Origin: CAZLDI01 sp964558415 | GTDB taxonomy: Bacteria > Chloroflexota > Dehalococcoidia > SM23-28-2 > RBG-16-64-32 | Reading direction: 5' to 3' | NCBI GenBank assembly: GCA_964558415.1 | Contig: CAZLDI010000013.1 | Coordinates: forward strand, 1 to 64,000 | Length of the DNA: 64,000 nt | Shown: in pieces, positions 8,324-16,363 of the stretch | Layout: each line of letters opens with the position of its first letter | How positions within the stretch are numbered: the stretch's first letter is position 1 | The notes under the pieces: generated by a model | Told to the model about the DNA's origin: nothing | Databases searched by the model: none | The model's input: the letters and a program-made list of their open reading frames with translations, nothing else | Translations under genes and position numbers: made by a program

Positions 8324-9613
8324 GAGCGCCGAATCCAGTACGCGCGAACGTCCGACGGCGCCAGCATCGCCTTCCGTGTAACCGGGCAGGGCCGGCCGAT
8401 AGTATCAATGCCGGCGCTTCCGTACGGCCACATGCGGCTCGACGAGGCCCTCACGGACCGGTCGCCTATCGCGTCCTATCTCGAATCTGTCGCGAGCCTT
8501 ATCGAATATGACGCCAGGGGTACCGGACTCTCAGACCGCGACCGGCTGGACTACTCGCTGGAATCCCTTGTCTCTGACGCGATGACGGTGGCCGACGCTT
8601 TGCGGCTCGAGCGGTTTGATCTGCTTGCTATCCACCATATGTCAACGGCAGCAATGCGCTTCGCGGCTGCGTATTCAGAACGAATCTCCAGGCTGGTGCT
8701 CATCGCGCCCTATGCAACAGCCGGACAGTTCTGGGAACTTCCCCGTGCCAAAGCCTTCCGGGCCATGCGGGAGGTGGATTGGGAGACTTACAAAGACGTG
8801 ATTGGCAGGATGTTCCCCGGCATGATGGGAGTCGCTTCCCCGCAGTCCAGTAGTGGTTTCACTGCTGATACCGTCGCCGCGTTCATGGACGCATCGATGT
8901 CGTTTGATGCCAGTGCAGACCTGGGACGAATTGTCGCGCCGGCGCTCGTGTTGAATCTCGGTATGATGCGCCTGGACGTCTCTTCCCAACAGGTCGCGGC
9001 TGGCATCACCGGCGCGCAGCTCGCCTCCGCCGGGGATATGCCCGCCGCAGCTCGTATCATCGCGGACTTCCTGGAACTCCCACGACCTCCCGAGGGCCCG
9101 GAAGCCGGTGTGTTCCGGACGATCATGTTCACCGACCTCGAGGGATCGACCACGCTGACGGAGCGTCTGGGAGACCTCGACGCGCAGCGGGTGATCCGCC
9201 GCCACAATGAGATCGTGCGTGATGCCCTCCGGACAGGCGCGGGGAGCGAGGTCAAGCACACCGGCGATGGCATCATGGCGTCGTTCGCCTCGGCCTCGCG
9301 CGCGCTCGAATGCGCCACAGCCATCCAGCGCAACGTCGCCAAAGCGGAGATGCCGGTAGGCGTCCGCATCGGCCTGAACGCCGGCGAGCCCGTCGCTGAG
9401 GAAGGAGACCTGTTCGGAACAGCCGTGATTACCGCCGCGCGCATCGCCGATCGGGCGCAGGGCGGAGAGATACTGGTCTCAGATGTCGTCCGCCAGTTGG
9501 TGGTGGGCAAAGGGTTCTTGTTCAACGACCGTGGTGAGACCGCGCTCAGGGGGTTCGAGGAGCCGGTGCGAGTCTGGGAGGCGCGCTGGCGTCAGGAGGG
9601 AGACGCAGAGTGA
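8321..9613 (+). CDS. Alpha/beta hydrolase fused to class III cyclase domain
   Basis: A 430-residue fusion. Residues 1-250 are an alpha/beta hydrolase (EYDARGTGLSDR oxyanion region); the nucleophile elbow reads HHMSTA with Ser108 where GxSxG is usual. From about 265 a cyclase domain follows: IMFTDLEGSTTLTERLG, KHTGDGIMASF and AVITAARIAD. The two metal Asp residues are present, but the transition-state Asn seen in other members (AVNIAARI at the window start) is Ile, so cyclase activity may be weak or lost. Start ATG 8321 matches the inverted-repeat promoter; a longer frame from 8243 would run through it. Probably a sensor that binds a small acyl molecule rather than an active enzyme (inference). 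Confidence 0.85.
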   Translation: MERRIQYARTSDGASIAFRVTGQGRPIVSMPALPYGHMRLDEALTDRSPIASYLESVASLIEYDARGTGLSDRDRLDYSLESLVSDAMTVADALRLERFDLLAIHHMSTAAMRFAAAYSERISRLVLIAPYATAGQFWELPRAKAFRAMREVDWETYKDVIGRMFPGMMGVASPQSSSGFTADTVAAFMDASMSFDASADLGRIVAPALVLNLGMMRLDVSSQQVAAGITGAQLASAGDMPAAARIIADFLELPRPPEGPEAGVFRTIMFTDLEGSTTLTERLGDLDAQRVIRRHNEIVRDALRTGAGSEVKHTGDGIMASFASASRALECATAIQRNVAKAEMPVGVRIGLNAGEPVAEEGDLFGTAVITAARIADRAQGGEILVSDVVRQLVVGKGFLFNDRGETALRGFEEPVRVWEARWRQEGDAE

Positions 9614-9981
9614 TCAAGCTCGTCTTCTGCTGGAATCGCCAACCTCACCTGTCGCGCGAGGAGGCGCAGCGTTACTGGCTTCAGACGCACGGCCCGCTCG
9701 TCCGCAGCCACGCAGCGACCCTGCGCATCCAGCGCTACGTGCAGGTCCACACGCTGGACGGCCCCACGAATGCCGCACTGCGCGCCAGCCGCGGAACGCA
9801 GGAGGAGTACGACGGGGTCGCGGAGCTCTGGTGGGAGAACGCTGGAGACCTGGCGGCATCGGCGGCCACCCCTGAAGGCAGGACGGCGGCGATTGAGCTG
9901 CGCGAGGACGAGGCCCGCTTCATTGACTTCAGCCGGTCCGCTCTGTGGGTGGGGAAGGAGCACGAGATCGTTGGCTCTTGA
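9610..9981 (+). CDS. EthD domain-containing protein
   Basis: A 123-residue dimeric ferredoxin-like (alpha+beta barrel) protein of the EthD family: IKLVFCWNRQPHLSREEAQR, YWLQTHGPLV and the C-terminal DEARFIDFSRS. EthD-like proteins accompany degradative monooxygenases, but many stand alone and the role here is open. The start is GTG 9610, overlapping the TGA of the hydrolase-cyclase, so translation is coupled. Confidence 0.8.
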   Translation: MIKLVFCWNRQPHLSREEAQRYWLQTHGPLVRSHAATLRIQRYVQVHTLDGPTNAALRASRGTQEEYDGVAELWWENAGDLAASAATPEGRTAAIELREDEARFIDFSRSALWVGKEHEIVGS

Positions 9982-10483
9982 TTCCCAGACCCTCGTCGGA
10001 TTCCCCCCGATCGTTAACGAACGGTCCACTGTGCTCGTGCTCGGCTCCTTCCCCAGCAAGGAGTCTCTGCGCCGTCACCAATACTACGGGCACCCCCGGA
10101 ACCATTTCTGGCCGATCATGGGGCACCTGCTCGGCATCGACGAGGCCTGGCATTACGAACGTCGCATAGAGGGTCTGCTCGACCACGGACTCGCGGTTTG
10201 GGATGTGATCGCAAGCTGTCAGCGCGTCGGCAGCTCCGATTTGGCCATTTCTAACCTTGTGCCAAACACACTGGTCGACCTGATCGAAACACACGGTCGC
10301 CTCAAACATATAGTGTTCAATGGGGCGAAGGCCGAGGCGGTGGCGAAGAAATTCGCGCCGGGGTTGTTCAACCGGATAGACAGCCAGCGACTTCCGTCCA
10401 CAAGCCCTGCCCACGCCGTCCCCCTCACAAAGAAGCTGCAGTCATGGTCCAGGCTGAGAGCCTGGCTTGAGGACGAGGCTTGA
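9971..10483 (+). CDS. DNA-deoxyinosine glycosylase / family 6 uracil-DNA glycosylase-like
   Basis: A 170-residue member of the uracil-DNA glycosylase superfamily, closest by motif to hypoxanthine-DNA glycosylase (family 6): LVLGSFPSKESLR, then QYYGHPRNHFWPIM, the IFNGAK-like IVFNGAKAEA and the closing SPAHA motif. It would remove deaminated bases from DNA. TTG 9971 is the start; it has an AAGGAG 10 bases upstream and overlaps the end of the EthD gene. The next gene starts inside its stop codon (TTGA), so four genes from 8321 to 11652 form a tightly coupled operon. Confidence 0.8.
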   Translation: MALDSQTLVGFPPIVNERSTVLVLGSFPSKESLRRHQYYGHPRNHFWPIMGHLLGIDEAWHYERRIEGLLDHGLAVWDVIASCQRVGSSDLAISNLVPNTLVDLIETHGRLKHIVFNGAKAEAVAKKFAPGLFNRIDSQRLPSTSPAHAVPLTKKLQSWSRLRAWLEDEA

Positions 10484-11652
10484 ACCTCGCCCGCCGCGTC
10501 GAACAACTGCCTGCTTATCTCTTCGCAGAGATCAGCCGTAAGATCGCGGAAAAACGCGCCCAGGGCGTGGATGTGATCTCTTTCGCGATCGGCGACCCGG
10601 ACCTGCCGACGCCCGCCCACATCATCGCTGCCCTCGCCGAGGCGTCGCGCGATCCCGCCAACCACCGCTACCCCGAGAGCGAGGGTCTGCCGGAGCTGCG
10701 CGGGGCGATGGCGCGCTGGTACGAGCGTCGCTTCGGCGTCAAGCTTGACCCGCAAGAGGAAGTGCTGCCCCTGATCGGCTCGAAGGAGGGCATTGGCCAC
10801 ATCGCGCTCTGCTTCATCGACCCGGGCGACGTCGCGCTGGTCCCCGACCCGGGATACCCGGTCTACGCCGTCGGCGCCGTGCTCGCGGGGGGCGAGCCTT
10901 ACTACCTGCCGCTGATGGAGGAGAACGACTTCCTGCCTGATCTCGACGCTGTTCCGGAGGCCGTTGCGCGCCGCGCAAAGGCGCTCTGGCTGAACTACCC
11001 GAACAACCCCACCGGTGCCGTGGCGGATCTGGATTTCTTCGAGCGAGCAGTGGCGTTCGCGAAGCGGAATTCGCTCGCCGTGCTGCACGACGGCCCGTAC
11101 TCCGAAGTGGCGTTCGACGGCTACCGGCCCGTCAGCTTCCTCCAGGCGGACGGTGCGAAGGACGTTGGCATCGAGTTCCATTCGCTCTCGAAGTCCTACA
11201 ACATGACCGGCTGGCGCATCGGCATGGCAGCCGGCAATCCGCAGGTCATCGACGCGCTGATGCGCGTGAAGAGCAACCTGGACTCCGGCATCCCTCAGGC
11301 GATCCAGCGTATGGCGATCGCGGCGATAGAGGGGCCGCAGGACTGCATCGAAGAGCACAACCGCATCTACCAGCGCCGCCGCGACCGCCTCGTATCCGCC
11401 CTCACGAAGCTCGGCCTGCGCCTCCGCGCGCCCAGGGCCAGCCTCTATCTCTGGGCCCGCGTCCCTGAGGGCACAACCAGCGTCCAGTTCGCGACCCGTC
11501 TGCTCGACGAAGCCGGCGTCGTCGTAACCCCCGGCATCGGTTACGGCCCCTCCGGCGAGGGCTACGTCCGCCTCTCGCTTACGATCCCGGACGAGCGGTT
11601 GGAGGAGGGCGTGCGGAGGATGGAGGGGCTTTCCGGAGGTTGGGGCAAGTAG
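10480..11652 (+). CDS. dapL: LL-diaminopimelate aminotransferase
   Basis: A 390-residue fold-type I PLP aminotransferase. It makes LL-2,6-diaminopimelate from tetrahydrodipicolinate and glutamate, giving lysine and peptidoglycan precursors. The start (RRVEQLPAYLFAEISRK), FAIGDPDLPTP, YPNNPTG and SLSKSYNMTGWRIG, with PLP-binding Lys238, match the DapL group used by Chloroflexota, cyanobacteria and some anaerobes. Other class I aminotransferases share the fold, so the exact substrate is likely but not certain. The start codon is TTG overlapping the previous TGA. Confidence 0.83.
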   Translation: MNLARRVEQLPAYLFAEISRKIAEKRAQGVDVISFAIGDPDLPTPAHIIAALAEASRDPANHRYPESEGLPELRGAMARWYERRFGVKLDPQEEVLPLIGSKEGIGHIALCFIDPGDVALVPDPGYPVYAVGAVLAGGEPYYLPLMEENDFLPDLDAVPEAVARRAKALWLNYPNNPTGAVADLDFFERAVAFAKRNSLAVLHDGPYSEVAFDGYRPVSFLQADGAKDVGIEFHSLSKSYNMTGWRIGMAAGNPQVIDALMRVKSNLDSGIPQAIQRMAIAAIEGPQDCIEEHNRIYQRRRDRLVSALTKLGLRLRAPRASLYLWARVPEGTTSVQFATRLLDEAGVVVTPGIGYGPSGEGYVRLSLTIPDERLEEGVRRMEGLSGGWGK

Positions 11653-11677
11653 CCACGGCGAATCAAGGAGACTGGCG

Positions 11678-12829
11678 ATAGGCAAGCGACAGTTACACCC
11701 AACAGGCGAGCCGCGGGAGCGCGCGTTCCTGGTATCGGCCGACCTGAAGCCCGGCAACAGCCGTCCGGAAGGCCGCTGGAACAGCGACAGCTCGCTGGAG
11801 GAGTTGGCGCTGCTCGCGGACACGGCGGGCGCGCGGGTCGTCGGCAGCGCGGTGCAGCGGTTGGAGAGCCGCAACCCCGCGACGTACATCGGCAAGGGCA
11901 AGGTGCAGGAAGTCGTCTCTCAGCGGCCGGAACTGAACTACTCGACCGTAATCTTCGACGACGAGCTGAGCCCATCGCAGCAGCGCAACCTCGAAAAGGC
12001 GCTCGATGTCAAAGTGCTGGACCGCACGGCGCTGATCCTGGACATCTTCGCCCAGCACGCCCGCACCCGGGAGGGGCGGCTCCAGGTGGAGCTGGCGCAG
12101 CACGAGTACATCCTCCCGCGTCTCCGTGGCCAGTGGAGCCACCTCGAGCGTCTGGAGGGTCGCATCGGCACCCGCGGCCCCGGGGAGACCCAGCTCGAGA
12201 CGGACCGCCGCCTCATCCGCGACAAGATCAGCCACCTCAAGCGCGAGATTGAACAAGTGCGCCGTCAACGCGCCCTGCACCGCCGCCAGCGCGCGCGCCA
12301 GGGCGTGCCGGTCGTCTCGCTCGTCGGCTACACGAACGCCGGTAAGAGTACGCTGATGCACGCCCTCTCCGGTGCCGATGTGCTCGTGGAAGACCGCCTC
12401 TTCGCCACGCTCGATCCAGTGACACGGCGCGTCCGCATGCCCTCTGGAGGCACCGTCCTGCTGACGGACACCGTCGGCTTCATCCAGAAGCTCCCCACGC
12501 AGCTCGTAGCCGCCTTCCGCGCGACGCTGGAGGAGCTGGAAGAGGCGTCGCTGCTCCTGCACGTAGTCGACATAACATCACTCCACGCACGGGAACAGGC
12601 GCGGTCCGTCGATTCGACTCTCGAACAGCTGGAGCTCGCCGGGCGCCCGCGGCTAACGGCTCTAAACAAGATCGACCTGCTGGACTCAAACGAGAGCGTT
12701 GCGCTGCCAGTCTGGGCGCTCGATGGCATCCCGGTTTCGGCGGTGACAGGACGGGGTCTGGATGAGCTGCGGGAACGGATCGAGGAAGCGCTGGCGGGGC
12801 GGCCGGCGTCCGCGAGCGCAGGGGATTAG
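11678..12829 (+). CDS. hflX: Ribosome-associated GTPase HflX, with apparent non-canonical start
   Basis: A 383-residue HflX GTPase, which splits stalled ribosomes. The N-terminal domain (RAFLVSADLKPG, SLEELALLADTAGA, YIGKGKVQE), the DDELSPSQQRNLE region, a coiled-coil linker and the G domain (GYTNAGKST, DTVGFIQKLP, NKIDLL) are all present. No ATG, GTG or TTG precedes the conserved N terminus: TTG 11804 would delete about 42 conserved residues. An AAGGAG at 11665-11670 is spaced correctly for ATA 11678 (7 bases). I therefore place the start at ATA 11678. CTG 11672 is too close to the Shine-Dalgarno, and an ATG-to-ATA base error is also possible. Confidence 0.85.
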   Translation: MGKRQLHPTGEPRERAFLVSADLKPGNSRPEGRWNSDSSLEELALLADTAGARVVGSAVQRLESRNPATYIGKGKVQEVVSQRPELNYSTVIFDDELSPSQQRNLEKALDVKVLDRTALILDIFAQHARTREGRLQVELAQHEYILPRLRGQWSHLERLEGRIGTRGPGETQLETDRRLIRDKISHLKREIEQVRRQRALHRRQRARQGVPVVSLVGYTNAGKSTLMHALSGADVLVEDRLFATLDPVTRRVRMPSGGTVLLTDTVGFIQKLPTQLVAAFRATLEELEEASLLLHVVDITSLHAREQARSVDSTLEQLELAGRPRLTALNKIDLLDSNESVALPVWALDGIPVSAVTGRGLDELRERIEEALAGRPASASAGD

Positions 12830-12836
12830 TTCACAT

Positions 12837-13367
12837 TCAGCCGCCGATTCGCACCGGATACTCGACCCCGAACCGTTTGTGCAGCGCCTCCATCTCGCGG
12901 AAGTCCTTCTCCGTCAGTTCATAACTCGCGTGACTCAAGAACATCTGGACCTCGGGCGTCAGACACTGCACCGTTTGACCGAAGATTGTTCCGCGTCCGC
13001 GAAACCCCGAGGCCGGAAACGGCCAGTCCTCGCCGTTCTCCATCCTGTATATTCCGTTACCAAGAGCATCCCAGGTCACAGGATGGCAATCGATCTCTAG
13101 TCCCTTGCCGTCCGCTAGCACGAAATTCTTGGGCGGGCCGCCCCTCAGCAACTCAAATTCCCGGCCCGCCAGAAGAGTCCGCATCCGAGGTACATCCGAT
13201 AAGGCGAGGATCAAGTCGACGTCCTTGTGCTCCCGCGTCTGCCCTTCCAGCAGCGCGTCCACACCCCAACCGCCGTGCACCCAGACGCTGATGCCGTCGC
13301 CCTCCAGAAACCGAACGACCACAATCACATCCTCGGCCGTCATCCGGGTCTGCCCTTCAGCATTCAT
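12837..13367 (-). CDS. Aminoglycoside/lincosamide nucleotidyltransferase-like protein
   Basis: A 176-residue nucleotidyltransferase-fold protein similar to LnuA/ANT(2'')-type antibiotic-modifying enzymes: VHGGWGVDALLEGQTREHKD with the acidic pair DVDL, which coordinates the metal, then EIDCHP. It could transfer AMP to a drug or to a metabolite; chromosomal homologues are common and often lack a known substrate. It converges on hflX with 7 bases between the stops. The start is ATG 13367; ATG 13343 with AAGGGC upstream is an alternative. A resistance role is an inference from motif alone. Confidence 0.72.
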   Translation of the reverse strand: MNAEGQTRMTAEDVIVVVRFLEGDGISVWVHGGWGVDALLEGQTREHKDVDLILALSDVPRMRTLLAGREFELLRGGPPKNFVLADGKGLEIDCHPVTWDALGNGIYRMENGEDWPFPASGFRGRGTIFGQTVQCLTPEVQMFLSHASYELTEKDFREMEALHKRFGVEYPVRIGG

Positions 13368-13543
13368 GGGGGTTCATACGCCACAGTCTACGCGAGGCAG
13401 CCGCAAATCGTAGCTGCAGGTCTTTGGGGCCGGTGGCGTGGGGGCGCCGGGAGACCTGCCCTCGCCGCCAACACCGCACCCAGTCCCATAGTATAGTGAA
13501 CCGGCGCACACCCAGTGGCCGAGCCAAGAAAGGACCCGCTCCG

Positions 13544-14509
13544 ATGAAAGCAGCAGTCTACTACGAGACCGGTAACCCCGACGTCTTCCACTACGAGGAT
13601 CGCCCCGACCCCCAGTGCGGGCCCGGCCGCGTGCTCATCGACGTCAAAGCGATCAGCATCGAAGGCGGCGACGTGCTCAACCGCGCCGGCGGCGAGATGC
13701 CCTCAAAGCCGCACATCGTCGGCTACCAGTGCGCCGGCGTCATCCGCGAGGTCGGTGAGGGCGTCACCGACCGTAGCTCCGGGCAATCCGTCGTCAGCGT
13801 GATGCCGTTCGGTTCCCACGCGTCAATGGTGGCGGTAGCGACCATGCAGACGTTCGTCGTTCCCGACGGGATGGATATCCAGCAGGCCGCCTGCGTGCCA
13901 ATCGCCTTCGGGACCGCCCACGACTGCCTGTTCGAGTTCGGCCATCTGAAGGCGGGCGAATCAGTGCTCATCCAGGCGGGTGCGGGCGGCGTCGGTCTGG
14001 CGGCGATCCAGCTGGCCAAGCGCGCCGGCGCGACGGTGCTCTCGACCGCCTCCAGCGACGAGAAGCTCGAGCGCCTTAAGGAGTTTGGCCTGGACCACGG
14101 CATCAACTACCGCAGCGAAGACTTCGTCGCCCGCGCGAAAGCACTATCGGGCGGCGGCGTCAATCTCGTCGTCGACTCCGTCGGGACGACGCTGGAGGGC
14201 AGCATCAACGCGACCGCCTACAAGGGTCGCATCGTCAGCGTCGGCAACGCCGGCCGCGCCGAGGAGCGGACGCTCGACCCGCAGAAGCTCAGCGAGATGA
14301 ACCGCTCGTTCACCGGCGTCTTCTTCGGCGGCGCCCTGATGATCGAGCCCCAGCGCGGCCGCCCGCTCGTCGAAGGCCTCCTGCGCGATGTCGCGACCGG
14401 CGGCCTGCGCGTCGTCATCGACCGCACCTACCCGCTGTCCGAAGCCGCCGCCGCCCACGCCTACATCGAGAGCCGCCAGGCGTTCGGTAGGGTGGTGATG
14501 ACGCCGTAG
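13544..14509 (+). CDS. Zinc-independent quinone oxidoreductase/MDR-family alcohol dehydrogenase
   Basis: A 321-residue medium-chain dehydrogenase/reductase. The GroES-like N-terminal half (MKAAVYYETGNPDVF) lacks the catalytic zinc Cys/His pattern, placing it near NADPH:quinone oxidoreductases. The Rossmann half has VLIQAGAGGVGLAAIQLAKR and VVDSVGTTLEGS. It likely reduces quinones or activated alkenes with NADPH. ATG 13544 has AAAGGA 9 bases upstream; a frame extending to 13424 is not used because MKAAVYYE is the family start. Its promoter region holds TATAGT at 13492. Confidence 0.85.
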   Translation: MKAAVYYETGNPDVFHYEDRPDPQCGPGRVLIDVKAISIEGGDVLNRAGGEMPSKPHIVGYQCAGVIREVGEGVTDRSSGQSVVSVMPFGSHASMVAVATMQTFVVPDGMDIQQAACVPIAFGTAHDCLFEFGHLKAGESVLIQAGAGGVGLAAIQLAKRAGATVLSTASSDEKLERLKEFGLDHGINYRSEDFVARAKALSGGGVNLVVDSVGTTLEGSINATAYKGRIVSVGNAGRAEERTLDPQKLSEMNRSFTGVFFGGALMIEPQRGRPLVEGLLRDVATGGLRVVIDRTYPLSEAAAAHAYIESRQAFGRVVMTP

Positions 14510-14546
14510 ATCCGTTCGCCAACGTACGTGCTGTCAAGGGGTAGTA

Positions 14547-14581
14547 TTGACAATCATCTATAAGTCGGTTATCATACGGGC
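14547..14581 (+). promoter_or_regulatory. Sigma70-type promoter with overlapping palindrome, leaderless arsR transcript
   Basis: TTGACA at 14547-14552 and TATCAT at 14570-14575 are separated by 17 bases. The spacer includes the palindrome ATAA-GTCGG-TTAT, a likely ArsR operator covering the -10 region. The arsR ATG at 14582 lies 6 bases after the -10 box, so transcription should begin at or next to the start codon. Confidence 0.75.
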
Positions 14582-14926
14582 ATGGTTATCGAACTGACGC
14601 CCGTCGACACCAACCCGCCCTGTTGCCCGGCCGCCACGCTGCGGCCCGAGGATGAGGACCACCTCGCCCACGTTTCCGCGGTGTTCAAGGCTCTCTCAGA
14701 CCCCACCCGCCTGCGCATCCTGAAGGCCGTCGCGCAGCTCGGCGAGCTCTGCGAGTGCAACATGGTCCCCTCCTTCGGCCTCTCCCAGCCGACCGTGAAC
14801 TACCACCTCAAGACCCTCCGCGAGGCTGGCCTCATCCGCAGCGAGCGCCGCGGGCAATGGGTCTACCACCGCGTGGTCCCCAAAGCCGTCCTCGGCGCCG
14901 TCCGCGAGCTCACGGAAATCGGCTGA
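14582..14926 (+). CDS. arsR: ArsR/SmtB family metalloregulator of the arsenic operon
   Basis: A 114-residue winged-helix repressor. The DNA-binding core is ALSDPTRLRILK and SQPTVNYHLKTLREAGLI. The metal site is the ELCECNM motif with Cys57 and Cys59, matching the ELCVCDL As(III) site of classical ArsR, and two more cysteines occur at 14-15 that could be a third ligand. As(III) binding should release it from its promoter. It heads an operon with a small CC protein and arsM, and its own start lacks a Shine-Dalgarno, consistent with a leaderless message. Confidence 0.92.
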   Translation: MVIELTPVDTNPPCCPAATLRPEDEDHLAHVSAVFKALSDPTRLRILKAVAQLGELCECNMVPSFGLSQPTVNYHLKTLREAGLIRSERRGQWVYHRVVPKAVLGAVRELTEIG

Positions 14927-14931
14927 TGCCT

Positions 14932-14992
14932 ACTGTCATTCTGAGCCGAGCGGGGCGGAAGGAAGGCGGTGCGGAGGGCGAATGAATCTCAC
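14932..14992. repeat. REP-like dispersed-repeat remnant
   Basis: The intergenic run beginning TGTCATTCTGAGCC and ending near GAATGAATCTCACTA resembles the TGTCATTCTGAGCGAAGC...GAATCTCA type repeat found between genes in many environmental bacterial genomes. Only one copy is in the window, so its repetitive nature is inferred from memory of the motif. It separates arsR from the next gene. Confidence 0.4.
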
Positions 14993-15052
14993 TACCGGCC
15001 ATACTGCACACCATCCCACCTCGCGCACCCGATCTCCCCGAGGAACCTCCCA

Positions 15053-15364
15053 ATGACACGCCAGCATTACGCCGAGATCATCGAAGTCCTGGACTGCGAA
15101 ATCAGCGCCCGCCCCGCCGCGGGTCCCGGCATCGACGCACTCCTTCCGCACTTGCAAGCGACCCGGCGCACCGTGGGGGAGCTCACTGCATCGTTCGCCC
15201 CGGAGGCGCTGAAATCACTCGAAGCCTTCGTCGAGGCGGAGCGGGTCTGCTGCGCCGGCATCGGCTGGGAGATCGTTCGTTCGCCCGGTCTGCAGCTGCG
15301 AATCTCGGCGTCTCCGGCGCAGTTGGACGCTATCCAATCACTCTGGTCAAGCAAGCAAACATAG
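15053..15364 (+). CDS. Small conserved protein with Cys-Cys motif between arsR and arsM
   Basis: A 103-residue cytoplasmic protein of unknown function. It starts at ATG 15053 (MTRQHYAEIIEVLDCE). The one striking feature is ERVCCAGIGWEI near residue 65, resembling the E-x-x-CC pattern of small proteins linked to mercury and arsenic genes. With arsR upstream and arsM 27 bases downstream, metal binding or delivery is a reasonable guess. No domain can be assigned. The ATG has a weak Shine-Dalgarno (GAGGAACC). Confidence 0.7.
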   Translation: MTRQHYAEIIEVLDCEISARPAAGPGIDALLPHLQATRRTVGELTASFAPEALKSLEAFVEAERVCCAGIGWEIVRSPGLQLRISASPAQLDAIQSLWSSKQT

Positions 15365-15391
15365 AAAGCCATCAATAAAGGAGGTCATGGC

Positions 15392-16291
15392 ATGACAACA
15401 ACCGAACAGACGATCAAGGAAGAGGTCCGCAAGCGCTACGGCAGGGCGGCGGAACGTGCCCAGGAGAAGGCCGCTGACAGCGCCTGCTGCGGCAGCAGCG
15501 ACGCGAACGTGATCAGCTCCAACCTCTACACCACGGACGAGATCCGCGAGCTGCCGCAGGAGGCGGTCGTCGCCTCCCTCGGCTGCGGCAACCCGGTAGC
15601 GATCGCTGAGCTGCGCGAAGGCGAGGTAGTGCTTGACCTCGGCTCCGGCGGCGGCATCGACGTGCTGCTCTCCGCGCGGCGGGTCGGCCCGTCCGGCAAG
15701 GCCTACGGCCTCGACATGACGGACGAAATGCTGGCCTTGGCGCGCGAGAACGCCAGTAAGGCCGGCGTCGCCAACGTAGAGTTTCTCAAGGGCGAGATGG
15801 AGGACATACCCCTCCCCGATGCCAGCGTGGACGTGATCATCAGCAACTGCGTCGTCAACCTCTCCCCGGACAAGGACGCCGTCCTGCGCGAGGCCTATCG
15901 CGTGCTGAAGCCCGGCGGTCGCTTCGCGGTCGCGGACATCGTGACGCGCGGCAAGATGCCCTCAGCGCTGCGCAGCAACCTGCTCGCCTGGGCCGGCTGC
16001 GTCGCCGGCGCGCTGGAGGAGAACGAGTACCGCGAGAAGCTCATATCCGCTGGATTTGAGACGCCGGAAGTGGAGACGCTTCGCGAGTACACCGCCGAGG
16101 ACGCCGAGAGCGGCGGCCTTGGTGAACTCGTGCGCAAGTACGCTGCGACCGGCGCCGACAAGCTGGGCATCATCAGCGCCATCGTGCGAGCGACGAAGCC
16201 CGGCGGCGTTTCACGGGCCTTCGCCGAGCCGCTCCAGGTCGTGTCCGCCACCGCGACCGCCTGCTGTGGCCCGGACTGCTGCCAATCGTGA
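15392..16291 (+). CDS. arsM: Arsenite S-adenosylmethionine methyltransferase
   Basis: A 299-residue ArsM that methylates As(III) to volatile or less bound species. The SAM motif is VLDLGSGGGIDVLLSARRVG, and the four As-binding cysteines of the family are all present: Cys33 (ACCGSS), Cys65 (LGCGNP), Cys153 (SNCVVN) and Cys203 (WAGCVAG). The C terminus carries two more Cys pairs (ATACCGPDCCQS), which occur in some ArsM proteins. A good AAAGGAGG Shine-Dalgarno precedes ATG 15392. It is the last gene of the arsR operon. Confidence 0.95.
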   Translation: MTTTEQTIKEEVRKRYGRAAERAQEKAADSACCGSSDANVISSNLYTTDEIRELPQEAVVASLGCGNPVAIAELREGEVVLDLGSGGGIDVLLSARRVGPSGKAYGLDMTDEMLALARENASKAGVANVEFLKGEMEDIPLPDASVDVIISNCVVNLSPDKDAVLREAYRVLKPGGRFAVADIVTRGKMPSALRSNLLAWAGCVAGALEENEYREKLISAGFETPEVETLREYTAEDAESGGLGELVRKYAATGADKLGIISAIVRATKPGGVSRAFAEPLQVVSATATACCGPDCCQS

Positions 16292-16300
16292 CGTAGGGGC

Positions 16301-16334
16301 GCCGCTTGCCGCGCCCTGCCGCTTGCCGCGCCCT
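16301..16334. repeat. 17-bp tandem direct repeat (two perfect copies)
   Basis: GCCGCTTGCCGCGCCCT occurs at 16301-16317 and again at 16318-16334 without spacing. It follows arsM directly and adjoins a large hairpin, so the stretch 16292-16455 looks like a repeat-rich intergenic island. Confidence 0.85.
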
Positions 16335-16363
16335 CATGCGCAGCGCGCCCTCAGCCTCCCGCT

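Noticed and set aside
10219..11901. 560-residue minus-strand open frame opposite dapL
   Set aside because: Antisense shadow of dapL and its neighbours; composition unlike real proteins here.
13424..13543. N-terminal extension of the quinone oxidoreductase
   Set aside because: The family begins at MKAAVYYE; upstream codons are non-conserved and the Shine-Dalgarno fits ATG 13544.
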